DNA of 64,000 bases from contig JAJFFH010000024.1 in assembly GCA_021776735.1 (NCBI GenBank), positions 23,744-87,743 on the forward strand. The letters run 5' to 3'. Numbering within the stretch: the stretch's first letter is position 1; each line of letters starts with the position of its first letter. The position numbers and the translations under genes are program-made. The notes beneath the pieces were generated by a model. It did no database searches. It saw only the letters and a list, made by a program, of their open reading frames with translations, and was not told where the DNA came from. Below are positions 1 through 8,359 of this stretch, one piece after another. This stretch comes from Planctomycetota bacterium. GTDB taxonomy: Bacteria; Planctomycetota; PLA2.

Positions 1-457
1 GTGTGTAGCGAACCGCCCGGCTGCCCGTTCCGTCATCGACGAGATCGAACCGACTCCAGAGGAATTGCACGCGCGGGAGCGGTCCTGCCAGCGGCCAGCG
101 CACGTCGATGCGGCCGTATTCGGTGCCGTCGTCCTGGAGCAGGGCGTCGTCGATCGCGATCATTTCCACGCGCGGGGCGAGAGCACGGCCTTCCACCGCG
201 ATCGGAAACACATCGGCGATCAGCGCAGCGACCGCGGGCGCGGACTTTTTCCACCGGTGCCGCCCCATCCACGCGCTGTCGATCCGGTCGCGGCCCAGCC
301 ACGGGTTGAGCACCTCGACCTGCAACGTAATCCGCGCCGTAATCGCGCCGCCGGCCACCGTGAGATCGACCCACACCGACGGAATCGAGTGCGGGTGCGC
401 GCGCGCAGTTGCGCTCAGCACGGGGCCGAGAACGAGAAGAAGGGCAAGCCGTCGCAT
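1..457 (-). CDS. secreted protein of unknown function, 3' part outside window
   Basis: The reading frame opens at an ATG whose complement lies at 455-457 and stays open to the window edge (152 codons seen). The first ~20 residues are a clear signal peptide: MRR, a leucine-rich core (LALLLVLGPVLSA), then a TARA-H cleavage region. The mature start (AHPHSIPSVWVDLTVAGG) is a beta-rich stretch of the kind seen at the N-terminus of HupE/UreJ-like and other exported proteins, but I do not recognise a family. It is divergent from dihydroorotase, with 61 bp between the starts. Function unknown; that it is a real exported protein is fairly sure. Confidence 0.6.
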   Translation of the reverse strand, partial: MRRLALLLVLGPVLSATARAHPHSIPSVWVDLTVAGGAITARITLQVEVLNPWLGRDRIDSAWMGRHRWKKSAPAVAALIADVFPIAVEGRALAPRVEMIAIDDALLQDDGTEYGRIDVRWPLAGPLPRVQFLWSRFDLVDDGTGSRAVRYT

Positions 458-518
458 GGTCGGGGCGAATCAGGATGGATAAGGATCGAACGAGGATGAG
501 TAAGGATATAGTCGGGGC

Positions 519-1877
519 GTGGAAACGACGCGGCGGCGACTCCTGGTGCGCGGGGGCACGGTGGTCCGGCCCGAAGGGACCGAGCAAGCCGACGTGCTCT
601 GCGTGGACGGGATCATCGAGACCGTGGGGCCCGACCTCGGAGCGACAGGCAAGGACGGCGATGTCTCCGGGGGCAAGAGCACGACCGAGGTCATGGATGT
701 GTCCGGCAAACTGGTGTTCGCGGGCTGCATCGACACGCAGGTGCACTTTCGCGAACCCGGGCTCGAACACAAGGAAGACCTCGCCAGCGGATCGCTTGCG
801 GCCATCGCAGGCGGCGTCACGACGTTTTTTGAGATGCCGAACACCAAGCCGGCAACGACTTCTCCAGAAGCGCTGGCGGACAAGCTGGCGCGTGCGGGCG
901 GCCGGGTCTGGGCCGATCATGCCTTTTTCGTCGGCGCGACCGCGGAGAACGCGGACTCGCTCGGCGAGTGGGAGAACCTGCCCGGCTGCGCCGGCGTCAA
1001 GATCTTCATGGGCTCGTCCACGGGCTCGCTGCTGGTCGATGATGACGTAACACTCGAGCGCGTCCTGAGAAGCGGTACGCGGCGCGTTCCGGTCCACGCC
1101 GAAGACGAGGCGCGGTTGCGCGAACGCTACGCGCGGGTCGAGAGCGGATCACCGGTGCGCATCCATCCGCACGTACGCGATCCGGAAGCGGCACTGCTTG
1201 CGACGCGGCGCCTGCTCGATCTCGCGGAAAAAACGCACCGCCCGGTGCACGTCCTGCACGTCAGCACGCTGGAAGAGGTGGCGCTGCTGCGCGAACGCGA
1301 CCTCAAGGGCCTCGTCACGGCGGAGGCGACGCCGAACCACCTGTTCTTGCACGCGCCGGTTTGCTACGAACGCTACGGCAGCCTCGTCCAGATGAACCCG
1401 CCCGTCCGTTCGCGCGACCATCAGGACGCCATCCGCCAAGCCGTCGTCGATTCGGTGATCCATGTGGTGGGCAGCGACCACGCGCCCCACACGCTTGCGG
1501 AAAAACGGCAGCCGTATCCGAGTTGCCCGTCCGGCATCCCCGGCGTACAGACCACGCTGGCGCTACTCCTCACCGCGGTACGCGAAGGCTGGCTGCGCCT
1601 CGAAGACGTCGGACGGATCACGTCAGCCGCACACGCGGACATCTACGGCATCGACAAGAAGGGCCGCATCGAGCCGGGCCGCGACGCCGACCTGGTGATC
1701 GTCGATCCGACCATCCAAGAGCCGCTACGCCTGGAATGGCTCCGCTCAAAAACCGGCTTTTCCCCGTTCGTCGGCACCCTCACCCACGGCTGGCCGACAA
1801 CAACAATCCTCCGCGGCGAAGTCGCGTACGAAGCGCATGCGCCGAGCGGCAAGCCGCGCGGCTTGCCTGCCTTCTAG
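519..1877 (+). CDS. pyrC: dihydroorotase (PyrC, type I-like)
   Basis: Cytosolic metal-dependent amidohydrolase of pyrimidine synthesis that interconverts N-carbamoyl-aspartate and dihydroorotate; 452 residues. Visible motifs in order: DTQVHFREPG (metal-binding HxH-type region, ~res 71), a carboxylated-lysine region GVKIFMGSSTGSLLVDDD, VHAED, VLHVSTLEE and SDHAPHTLAEK (catalytic Asp near the C-terminal third). A GTG at 519 is used because no in-frame ATG precedes the conserved N-terminus. A copy of the dispersed motif (653-662) encodes KDGDV at residues 45-49, inside a loop before the first metal motif that looks longer than usual. An allantoinase or hydantoinase is possible but less likely. 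A palindrome at 1916-1938 follows the stop. Confidence 0.85.
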   Translation: METTRRRLLVRGGTVVRPEGTEQADVLCVDGIIETVGPDLGATGKDGDVSGGKSTTEVMDVSGKLVFAGCIDTQVHFREPGLEHKEDLASGSLAAIAGGVTTFFEMPNTKPATTSPEALADKLARAGGRVWADHAFFVGATAENADSLGEWENLPGCAGVKIFMGSSTGSLLVDDDVTLERVLRSGTRRVPVHAEDEARLRERYARVESGSPVRIHPHVRDPEAALLATRRLLDLAEKTHRPVHVLHVSTLEEVALLRERDLKGLVTAEATPNHLFLHAPVCYERYGSLVQMNPPVRSRDHQDAIRQAVVDSVIHVVGSDHAPHTLAEKRQPYPSCPSGIPGVQTTLALLLTAVREGWLRLEDVGRITSAAHADIYGIDKKGRIEPGRDADLVIVDPTIQEPLRLEWLRSKTGFSPFVGTLTHGWPTTTILRGEVAYEAHAPSGKPRGLPAF

Positions 1878-1915
1878 GCCCTGTCCCCCGGTCCCCCTCA
1901 TCCATCTCAGACCAA

Positions 1916-1938
1916 CGAAATCCGCGAAGCGGATTTCG
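1916..1938. terminator. palindromic repeat P1, likely bidirectional terminator
   Basis: Perfect 10-bp arms CGAAATCCGC/GCGGATTTCG around a GAA loop, lying between the convergent ends of pyrC and the 88-aa gene. It belongs to the same family as the palindromes at 39768, 54495, 59578 and 62525. Confidence 0.6.
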
Positions 1939-1941
1939 CAT

Positions 1942-2208
1942 TCACCGCTTCTTCTTCTTCACGACCAGGCGAGCGCTAATCCTGTCGCGCTTGGCGTCGC
2001 TGCTCTTGAAGTCGCTCACCGAACCGAGGGCGGTCAGAAAACCGACGTAGTCCTCGACGGCCTCGGGCGCCGCCGTGTTCCCGACGAGGATCGGCGAACC
2101 GTCTTCCTTGCGAAAGTAGCGGCCCGTCTCGTAGGCACCGCTGATCTCGCAGGTACCGACGGCGGGCTTGCCGTACAGGGTGTGGGCGTCCCAGGTGACA
2201 CGAGGCAT
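1942..2208 (-). CDS. small conserved-looking protein, unknown function
   Basis: 88 residues beginning MPRVTWDAHTLYGKPAVGTC and ending in a basic VVKKKKR tail. There is no signal peptide, membrane segment or motif I can name. It is convergent with pyrC and lies 32 bp downstream of the histidine kinase gene's stop codon on the same strand, so it may be co-transcribed with the kinase. Amino acid composition and codon use match neighbouring genes, which supports its being real. Confidence 0.5.
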   Translation of the reverse strand: MPRVTWDAHTLYGKPAVGTCEISGAYETGRYFRKEDGSPILVGNTAAPEAVEDYVGFLTALGSVSDFKSSDAKRDRISARLVVKKKKR

Positions 2209-2240
2209 GGCGACAGGATAAGGGGGTGCGGGGGCGCGGG

Positions 2241-3419
2241 TTAGGTTTGCGCCGCCTCGGTTTCCACGGCTACCGGGCGGGCGGCCGGGACCGAGAAGAA
2301 GAATCGCGCGCCCTCACCCGGGCCGTCGCTGGCGGCTCCGATCTCGCCGCCCATCCGCGTGACCAGATCGCGGGCGATCGAGAGGCCGAGACCCGTGCCG
2401 CCGCTGCATCGCTGCTCGGGCGAGTCCACCTGATGGAATTTCAGGAAGATGCGTTCGAGTTCCTCCGCGGGAATTCCGATGCCCGTGTCGCGGACCTCGA
2501 ACCGGATGGTGTCTTCGTCCACCCACACGCGCGCGACGATTTCGCCTTGCTCCGTGAACTTCATCGCGTTGCCGACGAGATTGAGCAGCACCTGCCGCAC
2601 CTTGCCCTCGTCGGCGTAGGCGATCGCGGCGCCGGCTGCCTCGAGGCGGAGCTTGAGGTCCTTCTCGCGGGCCTGCGGCTTCATGATGATCAAGACGTCG
2701 CGCATCGTATCGGCCGGGTGAAACCGCGTCGGCTCGATCTTCAGGGTCCCGGCCGCAATCTGTGTCGATGTGAGTACCGACTCGACGAGGCTCTTCATGT
2801 GCGTGCCCGCCAGGCGCGCGTTGGCGAGAAACTCGTGGCGCTCCTCGTCGGACTCGGCCATGCCGTCCAGCAGCAGCCGCAGGAATCCGAGCATCGAGTT
2901 GAGCGGCGTGCGCAGCTCGTGCGAGACGTTGGACAGGAACTCGGTGCGCCGCCGGTCGAGTTCGGCCAGCCGCTGGTTCACCTCCTCGACGATGCGCGAC
3001 CGCTCATGCACCTCTTCCAGAACCGCGCGCAGGTCCGACGTGCGCTCGGCAACCTCGCGCTCGAGTTGGGTCCGCGAGTGCGCCGCTCGATCTGCAAGAT
3101 AGTTGATCGCCCGCGCGATCGTGTCCATCTCGTCGCCTTCCACTCCGGAGGACTCGACATCGGAACGCCCATCCACCTTGATGCGGTGCGCCAGATCGCC
3201 GTCCGCCAACCGCTGGGCGCCATCGACGATCAGCGCGAGCGGACGCGCGACAAACACGCGGTACGAAATCATGAGCCCAAGCGTGAGCACGCCGACCGTC
3301 GTGAGTGCCGACAGCATCGGCGGGATGCCCCAGCCGGCACGTTGGGCAAAGAGCCGCAGCATCACGGTCACCGTGAATGCACCCAGTACGACGAAGAGGT
3401 ATTTCCAACGCAACGACAC
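2241..3419 (-). CDS. membrane sensor histidine kinase (HAMP-HisKA-HATPase)
   Basis: 392 residues. Two N-terminal membrane helices (about 8-25 and 35-55) with almost no periplasmic loop are followed by a HAMP-like stretch (RPLALIVDGAQRLADGDLAHR), a coiled coil, a HisKA dimerisation domain with the phospho-accepting H-box SNVSHELRTPLN, and a HATPase_c domain (N box VGNAMKFT, G1 DTGIGIP, G2 [13 protein letters not shown]). The lack of a sensor loop suggests it senses a membrane or cytoplasmic signal or works with a partner. No response regulator is adjacent. The start is GTG, and the gene is preceded by the repeat-rich spacer 3420-3740. Confidence 0.85.
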   Translation of the reverse strand: MSLRWKYLFVVLGAFTVTVMLRLFAQRAGWGIPPMLSALTTVGVLTLGLMISYRVFVARPLALIVDGAQRLADGDLAHRIKVDGRSDVESSGVEGDEMDTIARAINYLADRAAHSRTQLEREVAERTSDLRAVLEEVHERSRIVEEVNQRLAELDRRRTEFLSNVSHELRTPLNSMLGFLRLLLDGMAESDEERHEFLANARLAGTHMKSLVESVLTSTQIAAGTLKIEPTRFHPADTMRDVLIIMKPQAREKDLKLRLEAAGAAIAYADEGKVRQVLLNLVGNAMKFTEQGEIVARVWVDEDTIRFEVRDTGIGIPAEELERIFLKFHQVDSPEQRCSGGTGLGLSIARDLVTRMGGEIGAASDGPGEGARFFFSVPAARPVAVETEAAQT

Positions 3420-3580
3420 GAGACGAGTGGTTCATCGGCCAAGCTGCGCGAGACTTTAGGGGGGCCTGCGGCACCGACGAAAACTCGCTACGCGACTTTT
3501 TGCTCATTTCCGCGAACGGGCGCGCCTAGGTCACGCGATCGCAACGGGTTACGTCTATGCGTCCCCCGAAATCCATCCTC

Positions 3581-3601
3581 TTGTGCCGGGCTCGGTATGG
3601 A
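3581..3601 (+). repeat. 21-nt dispersed repeat, copy 1 (TTGTGCCGGGCTCGGTATGGA)
   Basis: Identical over 21 nt to the copy at 52353-52373. It is related to 60019-60039, where the flanking AATC(C)ATCC sequence upstream is also shared. Function unknown. Confidence 0.6.
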
Positions 3602-3656
3602 CCCCCAGGCACGCGCGACTGCATGGTCATGGGCGCTTACGACCCGAGTAAAGCAA

Positions 3657-3692
3657 ACGGACGGCGATGCCTTCAAAAGCATCGCCGTCCGT
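3657..3692. terminator. inverted pair of the GGACGGCGAT motif forming a hairpin
   Basis: ACGGACGGCGATGC (3657-3670) and its exact complement GCATCGCCGTCCGT (3679-3692) are separated by 8 nt, giving a perfect 14-bp stem. It lies about 50 bp past the stop of the minus-strand gene 3741-6164 and is followed on that strand by TTGCTTTAC, so it could act as that gene's transcription terminator. Head-to-head pairing of a species-specific short motif as a terminator is typical of DNA-uptake sequences in Neisseria and Pasteurellaceae. Confidence 0.65.
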
Positions 3693-3707
3693 TCCGCCTA
3701 CGCCTGG

Positions 3708-3732
3708 CGAAAACCCGCGCAGCGGAGTTTCG
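3708..3732. repeat. palindromic repeat P2 (imperfect)
   Basis: CGAAAACCCGC...GCGGAGTTTCG with two mismatched pairs, just past the stop of the 3741-6164 gene. It is an imperfect member of the same palindrome family as 59578-59602. Confidence 0.5.
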
Positions 3733-3740
3733 TCGAACTC

Positions 3741-6164
3741 TTACCCTTTCGCCTTGAACCGGTCGTACGCCTCCTTGACGCGCTTGCCAAGGTTGGGATG
3801 GCGGGACTTGAAGTACTCGCGGTACTTCTTCATGCCGGCGTTCATCTTCGTCATGTCGAACGCGCGTTCCGCGCCGACGACCAACTCGCGGTCGCGGTGC
3901 TCGAGGAACTGCTCGATCGCGAAGCGGAGATCCGGGGTCCAGCCCTTGACCTTCGCGCGCTCGCGGCGCATGCGGTACAGCCGGTCGCGGACCTGCGAGT
4001 CGGAGCCCCTGGTCGGGACCGGGTACTCCGGCATCGACGCCGGATCGACGCAGTCCCTGTAAGGCACGCCGTTGATGAAGAGGTGGAAGTCCTTGCCGGG
4101 CTTGACCAGTTCGTCCGTGAAACGAAGCGTGAACCCGGCGCAACGATGGGCGAGCACCTTGCACGAGTTTTCCTTCTGGTTCCATTGAACATCGACGCGA
4201 CTCGCGCGGGCCCGCTCCCAGTGGGCGCGGCGCGTGGTCTCGTCGCCCCACTTGCCGCCCTCGGTGAGCCGCCGCACGGTGAACTCCAGGAAGCCCTCCT
4301 TCTCGAAGTCGAACCCGGCGAGGAACTTCGCCAGGCCACGGGCGTTCTTGATGTCCTCGCCGCCGGCGCCGACGATCACGTCGCCCGGCTTGAAACCCGC
4401 TCGCGCGGCGCGGCTACCGGCGTAGACCGAACCGATACGCACGCCCTCCTTGCGATGAGCGCGATCCTGGCCCAAGCCGAATCCGGCATGAACCAACGGG
4501 CCCGCGTGGGTGTTGCGAATCCGAATGTGGCGCTCGAACACAAACACGACGGTCTTCTCGGTCTTGCCCTTGGGTCCGGCTCCAGCCCCCTTTTTGTCGT
4601 CGCCCCCCATGTCGAGCACAAGTTCCTCATCATCGTCGTCTTCGCCGCAACCGCAGCCACAGCCGCTCGCCTCGTCGTCGACGGCGTCGTCCCAGAGGCG
4701 GCCCATGTTGGGCTTTTTGCCCTGATCGCGCAGCTTCTGTGCCTTGAGGCGCACGCGATCGTACCGCCCCTGAAGTTTTTGTTCGTGCGCCAGCTTCGAC
4801 TCGCGCACCTCGCGCGCCGCCATGATCCGCACCTCGTCGCCGCTCTTCTTGGCCTGCACGGCCTTCTTGACGTCGTCGAGCGTGTGGACCTGCTTGCCTT
4901 CGATCTCGAGCAGAACATCACCCGCGCGCAGACGGGCCGCGCCGGCGCCGCCGCCGGTACGCGTGATGAGCACGCCGACCTGCCACGGGCGCTTCTCGAC
5001 GGTGACGCCCATCCTCTTTTGCGGCTTGAAGGCGGCCGCCTTGATCTTCCAGGGAAGCACGGTCGACTTGAACTTGTGGGCGATATCGCCGTCCTTATCC
5101 CAACCGTGGCTTTCGAGCCAGAGCGCCGCAAGCCCATCCTCATTCGCCGTCGCGACATCGACTTCGGTCGCCAGCGGCCTGCGCTTTTTGTCCAGCACGA
5201 AGGCCGTCATCAGGTCGACGATGTCTTCCAGGTAGGAGAAGTCGTTGCGGGCGCGCGGGTAGACCGCGGTCGTGATCTTGATCCCCTGGTCGAAGAGCGG
5301 TTTGAGCGACTTGAGGAAGTCGGCGTGCTTTTGCTTTCCGGACACGTTCGAGTTGATCTCGCCGGGCACGCCCATCAGGACCGGCATCCGGTCCAGCGTC
5401 CCGAGGCAGAGCGGCTCGATCATTCCGGTGATTTCGAACGGGTTGCCCGACATCGGCAGCAGCGACGCGAACGTGCCCGGCATGTTTTGCGCGAGGTACC
5501 AGACGCCCTCGGCGCCGTCGAGCGCGCCAGCGAGGCCGATGCGGTTCTCGTCGATGTTGTAGAGCCCCTTGAGGGTTTGGATCGTCCACGCGACCAGGCG
5601 CTTGCCTTCCGGCGTCCACCACTCGGCCCCCTGCGACGTGTACGGCGCGACAAAAATGATCCCGTCGCGTTCGCACGCGGCGCGAAACTTCGTCACGGAG
5701 ATGCCGGCCTTGTCCTTGCCGCGGCCGAGCGACGACAAGCTCGACGAATGGTGCAGGTAGACAAGCAGCGGGATCTTCTTCTTCGAGTCATAGGACGTCG
5801 GAAGATAGAAGGAAAAGCCTCGCTCCTTTTGATCCAGGCCGACGAGGTTGCGGCCGAGGTGCTTGCCGCTGTGGAGGTCGCGCCCCTTCATCGTCGGGAG
5901 CACGCGCTGGTGATAGCGGCCCTTGATCAGGCCTTCGCGCACGGACGGCCAGTCGGCCTTGCCCGCCAAGAGCTTGTTGATGCCCTTGTCGCGGTCCTCC
6001 TCGCGTTTTTCGCTGAGCGCCGCGCGCACGGCCTTGACGACCGCCTCGTCGCCCTTGTTTGCCTTTTGGGGCTTGTTCGCCTTTTGGGACTTGCCCTCGG
6101 CGCGGACGGACGGCTGAACCGAAAGGAGAAGCGCCGCCAGGGCGCCCAACATCAGAATTCGCAT
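3741..6164 (-). CDS. secreted esterase-fold protein with two PDZ-like domains; catalytic Ser apparently lost
   Basis: 807 residues from the ATG at 6164, which gives a signal peptide (MRILMLGALAALLLSVQPSVRA). The region around residues 100-330 looks like an alpha/beta-hydrolase of the feruloyl-esterase/PHB-depolymerase type (PLLVYLHHSS, then the nucleophile-elbow position GLAGALDGAEG). There the GxSxG serine is replaced by Leu, so it may be a binding protein rather than an enzyme. Two PDZ-like segments follow (MGVTVEKRPWQVGVLI...LRAGDVLLEIEGKQVHTL and RIGSVYAGSRAARAGFKPGDVIVGAGG), separated by an unusual GCGCGCGEDDDDEE stretch. The motif copy at 5085-5094 encodes KDGDI. It is divergent from the ABC operon. 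Role unknown; likely periplasmic. Confidence 0.65.
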   Translation of the reverse strand: MRILMLGALAALLLSVQPSVRAEGKSQKANKPQKANKGDEAVVKAVRAALSEKREEDRDKGINKLLAGKADWPSVREGLIKGRYHQRVLPTMKGRDLHSGKHLGRNLVGLDQKERGFSFYLPTSYDSKKKIPLLVYLHHSSSLSSLGRGKDKAGISVTKFRAACERDGIIFVAPYTSQGAEWWTPEGKRLVAWTIQTLKGLYNIDENRIGLAGALDGAEGVWYLAQNMPGTFASLLPMSGNPFEITGMIEPLCLGTLDRMPVLMGVPGEINSNVSGKQKHADFLKSLKPLFDQGIKITTAVYPRARNDFSYLEDIVDLMTAFVLDKKRRPLATEVDVATANEDGLAALWLESHGWDKDGDIAHKFKSTVLPWKIKAAAFKPQKRMGVTVEKRPWQVGVLITRTGGGAGAARLRAGDVLLEIEGKQVHTLDDVKKAVQAKKSGDEVRIMAAREVRESKLAHEQKLQGRYDRVRLKAQKLRDQGKKPNMGRLWDDAVDDEASGCGCGCGEDDDDEELVLDMGGDDKKGAGAGPKGKTEKTVVFVFERHIRIRNTHAGPLVHAGFGLGQDRAHRKEGVRIGSVYAGSRAARAGFKPGDVIVGAGGEDIKNARGLAKFLAGFDFEKEGFLEFTVRRLTEGGKWGDETTRRAHWERARASRVDVQWNQKENSCKVLAHRCAGFTLRFTDELVKPGKDFHLFINGVPYRDCVDPASMPEYPVPTRGSDSQVRDRLYRMRRERAKVKGWTPDLRFAIEQFLEHRDRELVVGAERAFDMTKMNAGMKKYREYFKSRHPNLGKRVKEAYDRFKAKG

Positions 6165-6222
6165 AGGGCAACATTGTACCGCCACCTTGCCGGGAACCCA
6201 CGCGCCCGATATACCCGTGGTC

Positions 6223-7137
6223 ATGGATGAGTCGGTCGTCGCCGCCCGTGGCCTGGTGCGGGAGTTCCGCGCGCCGTTTCGGCGAAAGCGCGTGCAGGCG
6301 GTGCGCGGTCTCGACCTGGACATCGGGCGCGGTTGCGTGTTCGGCCTGCTCGGCCCGAACGGCTCCGGCAAGACGACGACGATCCTGATGCTCCTGGGCC
6401 TCCTGCGCCCCACCGCCGGTGACGCGCGTATTCTCGGTCTGCCTGCCGGCCACCGCGGCGCCCGGCGGCGCACCGGTTTTCTGCCCGAGGAGACGCGCCT
6501 CTACGAGTTTTTGACCGGCGCGGAGACGCTCGACCACGTCGGAAAGCTGTACGGCGTCGCCCGCCAGGAACGGCGTCAGCGTGCCGAACAACTGCTGGAG
6601 CGCACGGGCATGTGGGCGGATCGAAACCGGCGGCTCCACACGTACTCCAAGGGCATGGCGCGCCGGATCGGTCTCGCGCAAGCACTCATGGCCGACCCCG
6701 AGCTCATCATCCTCGACGAGCCGACGTCGGGCCTCGACCCGATCGGCAACCGCGAGGTGCGCACGATCCTCCGCGAAGTCGCGGACGGGGGCACCACGAT
6801 CCTGCTCACGTCCCACATCCTGGCCGACGTCGCGGACGTGTGCGACGAGATCGCGATCATGCATCGCGGCCGGCTCCTCCTGCGTGGCGAGGTCAAGCAA
6901 CTGCTCGCGGACGCCGAGCGCCTCGCCTGGGAGACCGGACGCGTGCCAGAGGAGCAACGTGACAAGGTGCGTCGCGCGATCGAAGCCGAAGGCGTGCCCG
7001 TAATCGGCGTGGCCCCGCCCCGCACCACGCTCGAGTCGCTGTTTTTGGAAACGATCGCACGCGACGAGCCGATTCGGCCGACGGGTGACGGACAAGCTTC
7101 CAAAAAAGCCAAGGACGGCGATGTCCCCGGCACCTAG
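6223..7137 (+). CDS. ABC transporter ATP-binding protein
   Basis: 304 residues. Walker A GPNGSGKTTT, signature YSKGMARRIGLAQ, Walker B LIILDEP followed by TSGLDP, and the switch histidine in LLTSHIL. The architecture is that of the ATPase of ABC-2-type exporters (CcmA/drug/Cu-processing class). The ATG at 6223 is chosen; the frame is open for 12 more codons upstream without a good ribosome site. The C-terminal residues KDGDVPGT are encoded by a copy of the dispersed motif (7113-7122). This gene overlaps the next by 17 bp, so the two are translationally coupled; the next gene is its membrane partner. Confidence 0.88.
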   Translation: MDESVVAARGLVREFRAPFRRKRVQAVRGLDLDIGRGCVFGLLGPNGSGKTTTILMLLGLLRPTAGDARILGLPAGHRGARRRTGFLPEETRLYEFLTGAETLDHVGKLYGVARQERRQRAEQLLERTGMWADRNRRLHTYSKGMARRIGLAQALMADPELIILDEPTSGLDPIGNREVRTILREVADGGTTILLTSHILADVADVCDEIAIMHRGRLLLRGEVKQLLADAERLAWETGRVPEEQRDKVRRAIEAEGVPVIGVAPPRTTLESLFLETIARDEPIRPTGDGQASKKAKDGDVPGT

Positions 7138-8359
7138 TCATCACCCCGTGTCCCACAAGTTCGGGCTCTTCGGCCGCGGCTTGGTGGCCGGCATTGCCGC
7201 TCTTGCCGGCTCCGGGCCTGCACTTCGGCTCCGCCTCGTCGAGGCCCGCCGGCGCGGATTCTTCTGGCTGGCCGGCGCGGGTGCGCTCGGGGTGTTCTCG
7301 ATCGCACTTTGGGGCGGTGCAACCCCCGATGGCCGTTACGGTCTCGCCTCCGACATCGCGGTGACGGCGGGCTATGTACTGGCCGTGTTTCTCGGCGCGT
7401 TCCCGGTCGCGATCGACCGCGAACGTCGGCGGTCGTACCTTCCCGCCGCGTCGCCGATCACGCCGTGGGGCTGGGCGCTGGGCAACGCGCTGGGTGCCGC
7501 CACGGTGGCGGGCGCGGTGATGGCGCTCCTTTTCACATGCGCCGGAGCAGGCGCGGCGGCGGGCGGCGGCATCGAGACGTGGGATGTCGGCCGCGTCCCG
7601 AGCGGCCCCCACTGGCTACCGCAGCAAATGGAACTCGGCGCCAACGAGACCCGGATCCGGGCGCGGGTGCGCGCGTACGCCAAGGCGAGCGCCACCGTCG
7701 GCACGGCGTTTCAGGCGTCGGTCGAAGTCGATGGGCAAAGCTACGATGTCGCACCGAACGAAACCGTGGTCTTCACGGTGAAGCCGGGCCAAAAAGTCTG
7801 GTTTCGTCCGGGCGACGGCGACTACCTGATCGGACTCGACGAGATCCGGACGCTGCGCGAGAAGCAAAGTTTCTTGGGCAACGCGCTCCTGGCCTCCATC
7901 GGACCCGCACTGGGCGCCGCCGGCCTCGCCGCCATCGCTTCGGCCGCGGGCGCCAGCCTCGCCGCCCCGGTCGCCGCACTGCTCGCCATCCTCTTGCTCT
8001 TGCTCTCCGGCATGAAGGGATTCTTGCTCGACACCCTCGAGTTCGAAGGCGCGCTGCAGGAGAGTCGCACCGCCAGCCACACCCACACCCACGACCACGG
8101 GGGCGCGGATCCCGCGCGGGCTCCCAGCAGCGGCACACGGGCGATCGCGAAGCGGGTCTTGCGCGGCGCCCTTGCGGTCGTGCCCGACCTGGACGCGTAC
8201 GACCGCAGCGACCGCGTCGCGCTCGGCGAGTGGCTTTGGAAAAAAAAGGACCGAACGGATTGGGGGGGGGCGGGGGCCGCGCTGCTGACCCTTGCTATCG
8301 GTCTGCTGGTCGCCACGATCGTGGGCGGCCTCGGCCTGATCGCCCGCAGGATGCCATGA
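7121..8359 (+). CDS. putative ABC-2-type permease partner
   Basis: 412 residues with hydrophobic segments near residues 40-60, 75-95, 115-140, 250-305 and 385-408, and a soluble insert (about 145-245) rich in beta structure. A short histidine-rich stretch (SHTHTHDHGG) lies near residue 325 and could bind metal. The ATG at 7121 is the ATG contained in the dispersed motif GGACGGCGATG, so the repeat supplies the start codon. The position after an ABC ATPase and the topology suggest the permease of an exporter; sequence similarity to a named family is not obvious to me. Confidence 0.6.
   Translation: MSPAPSHHPVSHKFGLFGRGLVAGIAALAGSGPALRLRLVEARRRGFFWLAGAGALGVFSIALWGGATPDGRYGLASDIAVTAGYVLAVFLGAFPVAIDRERRRSYLPAASPITPWGWALGNALGAATVAGAVMALLFTCAGAGAAAGGGIETWDVGRVPSGPHWLPQQMELGANETRIRARVRAYAKASATVGTAFQASVEVDGQSYDVAPNETVVFTVKPGQKVWFRPGDGDYLIGLDEIRTLREKQSFLGNALLASIGPALGAAGLAAIASAAGASLAAPVAALLAILLLLLSGMKGFLLDTLEFEGALQESRTASHTHTHDHGGADPARAPSSGTRAIAKRVLRGALAVVPDLDAYDRSDRVALGEWLWKKKDRTDWGGAGAALLTLAIGLLVATIVGGLGLIARRMP

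Larger units (their letters stand above)
3420..3740. other. gene-free spacer rich in short repeats
   Basis: A 321-bp stretch between two minus-strand genes. It contains a degenerate palindrome (about 3478-3501), the 21-nt repeat at 3581-3601, the paired motif hairpin at 3657-3692 and an imperfect palindrome at 3708-3732. No supportable gene is seen here. Confidence 0.7.

Noticed and set aside
2226..6230. 1334-codon open frame on the plus strand
   Set aside because: It runs antisense to the histidine kinase and the PDZ protein, both with clear domain motifs. High GC with regular codon use yields such shadows; the translated product is Arg/His/Leu-rich and lacks domains.
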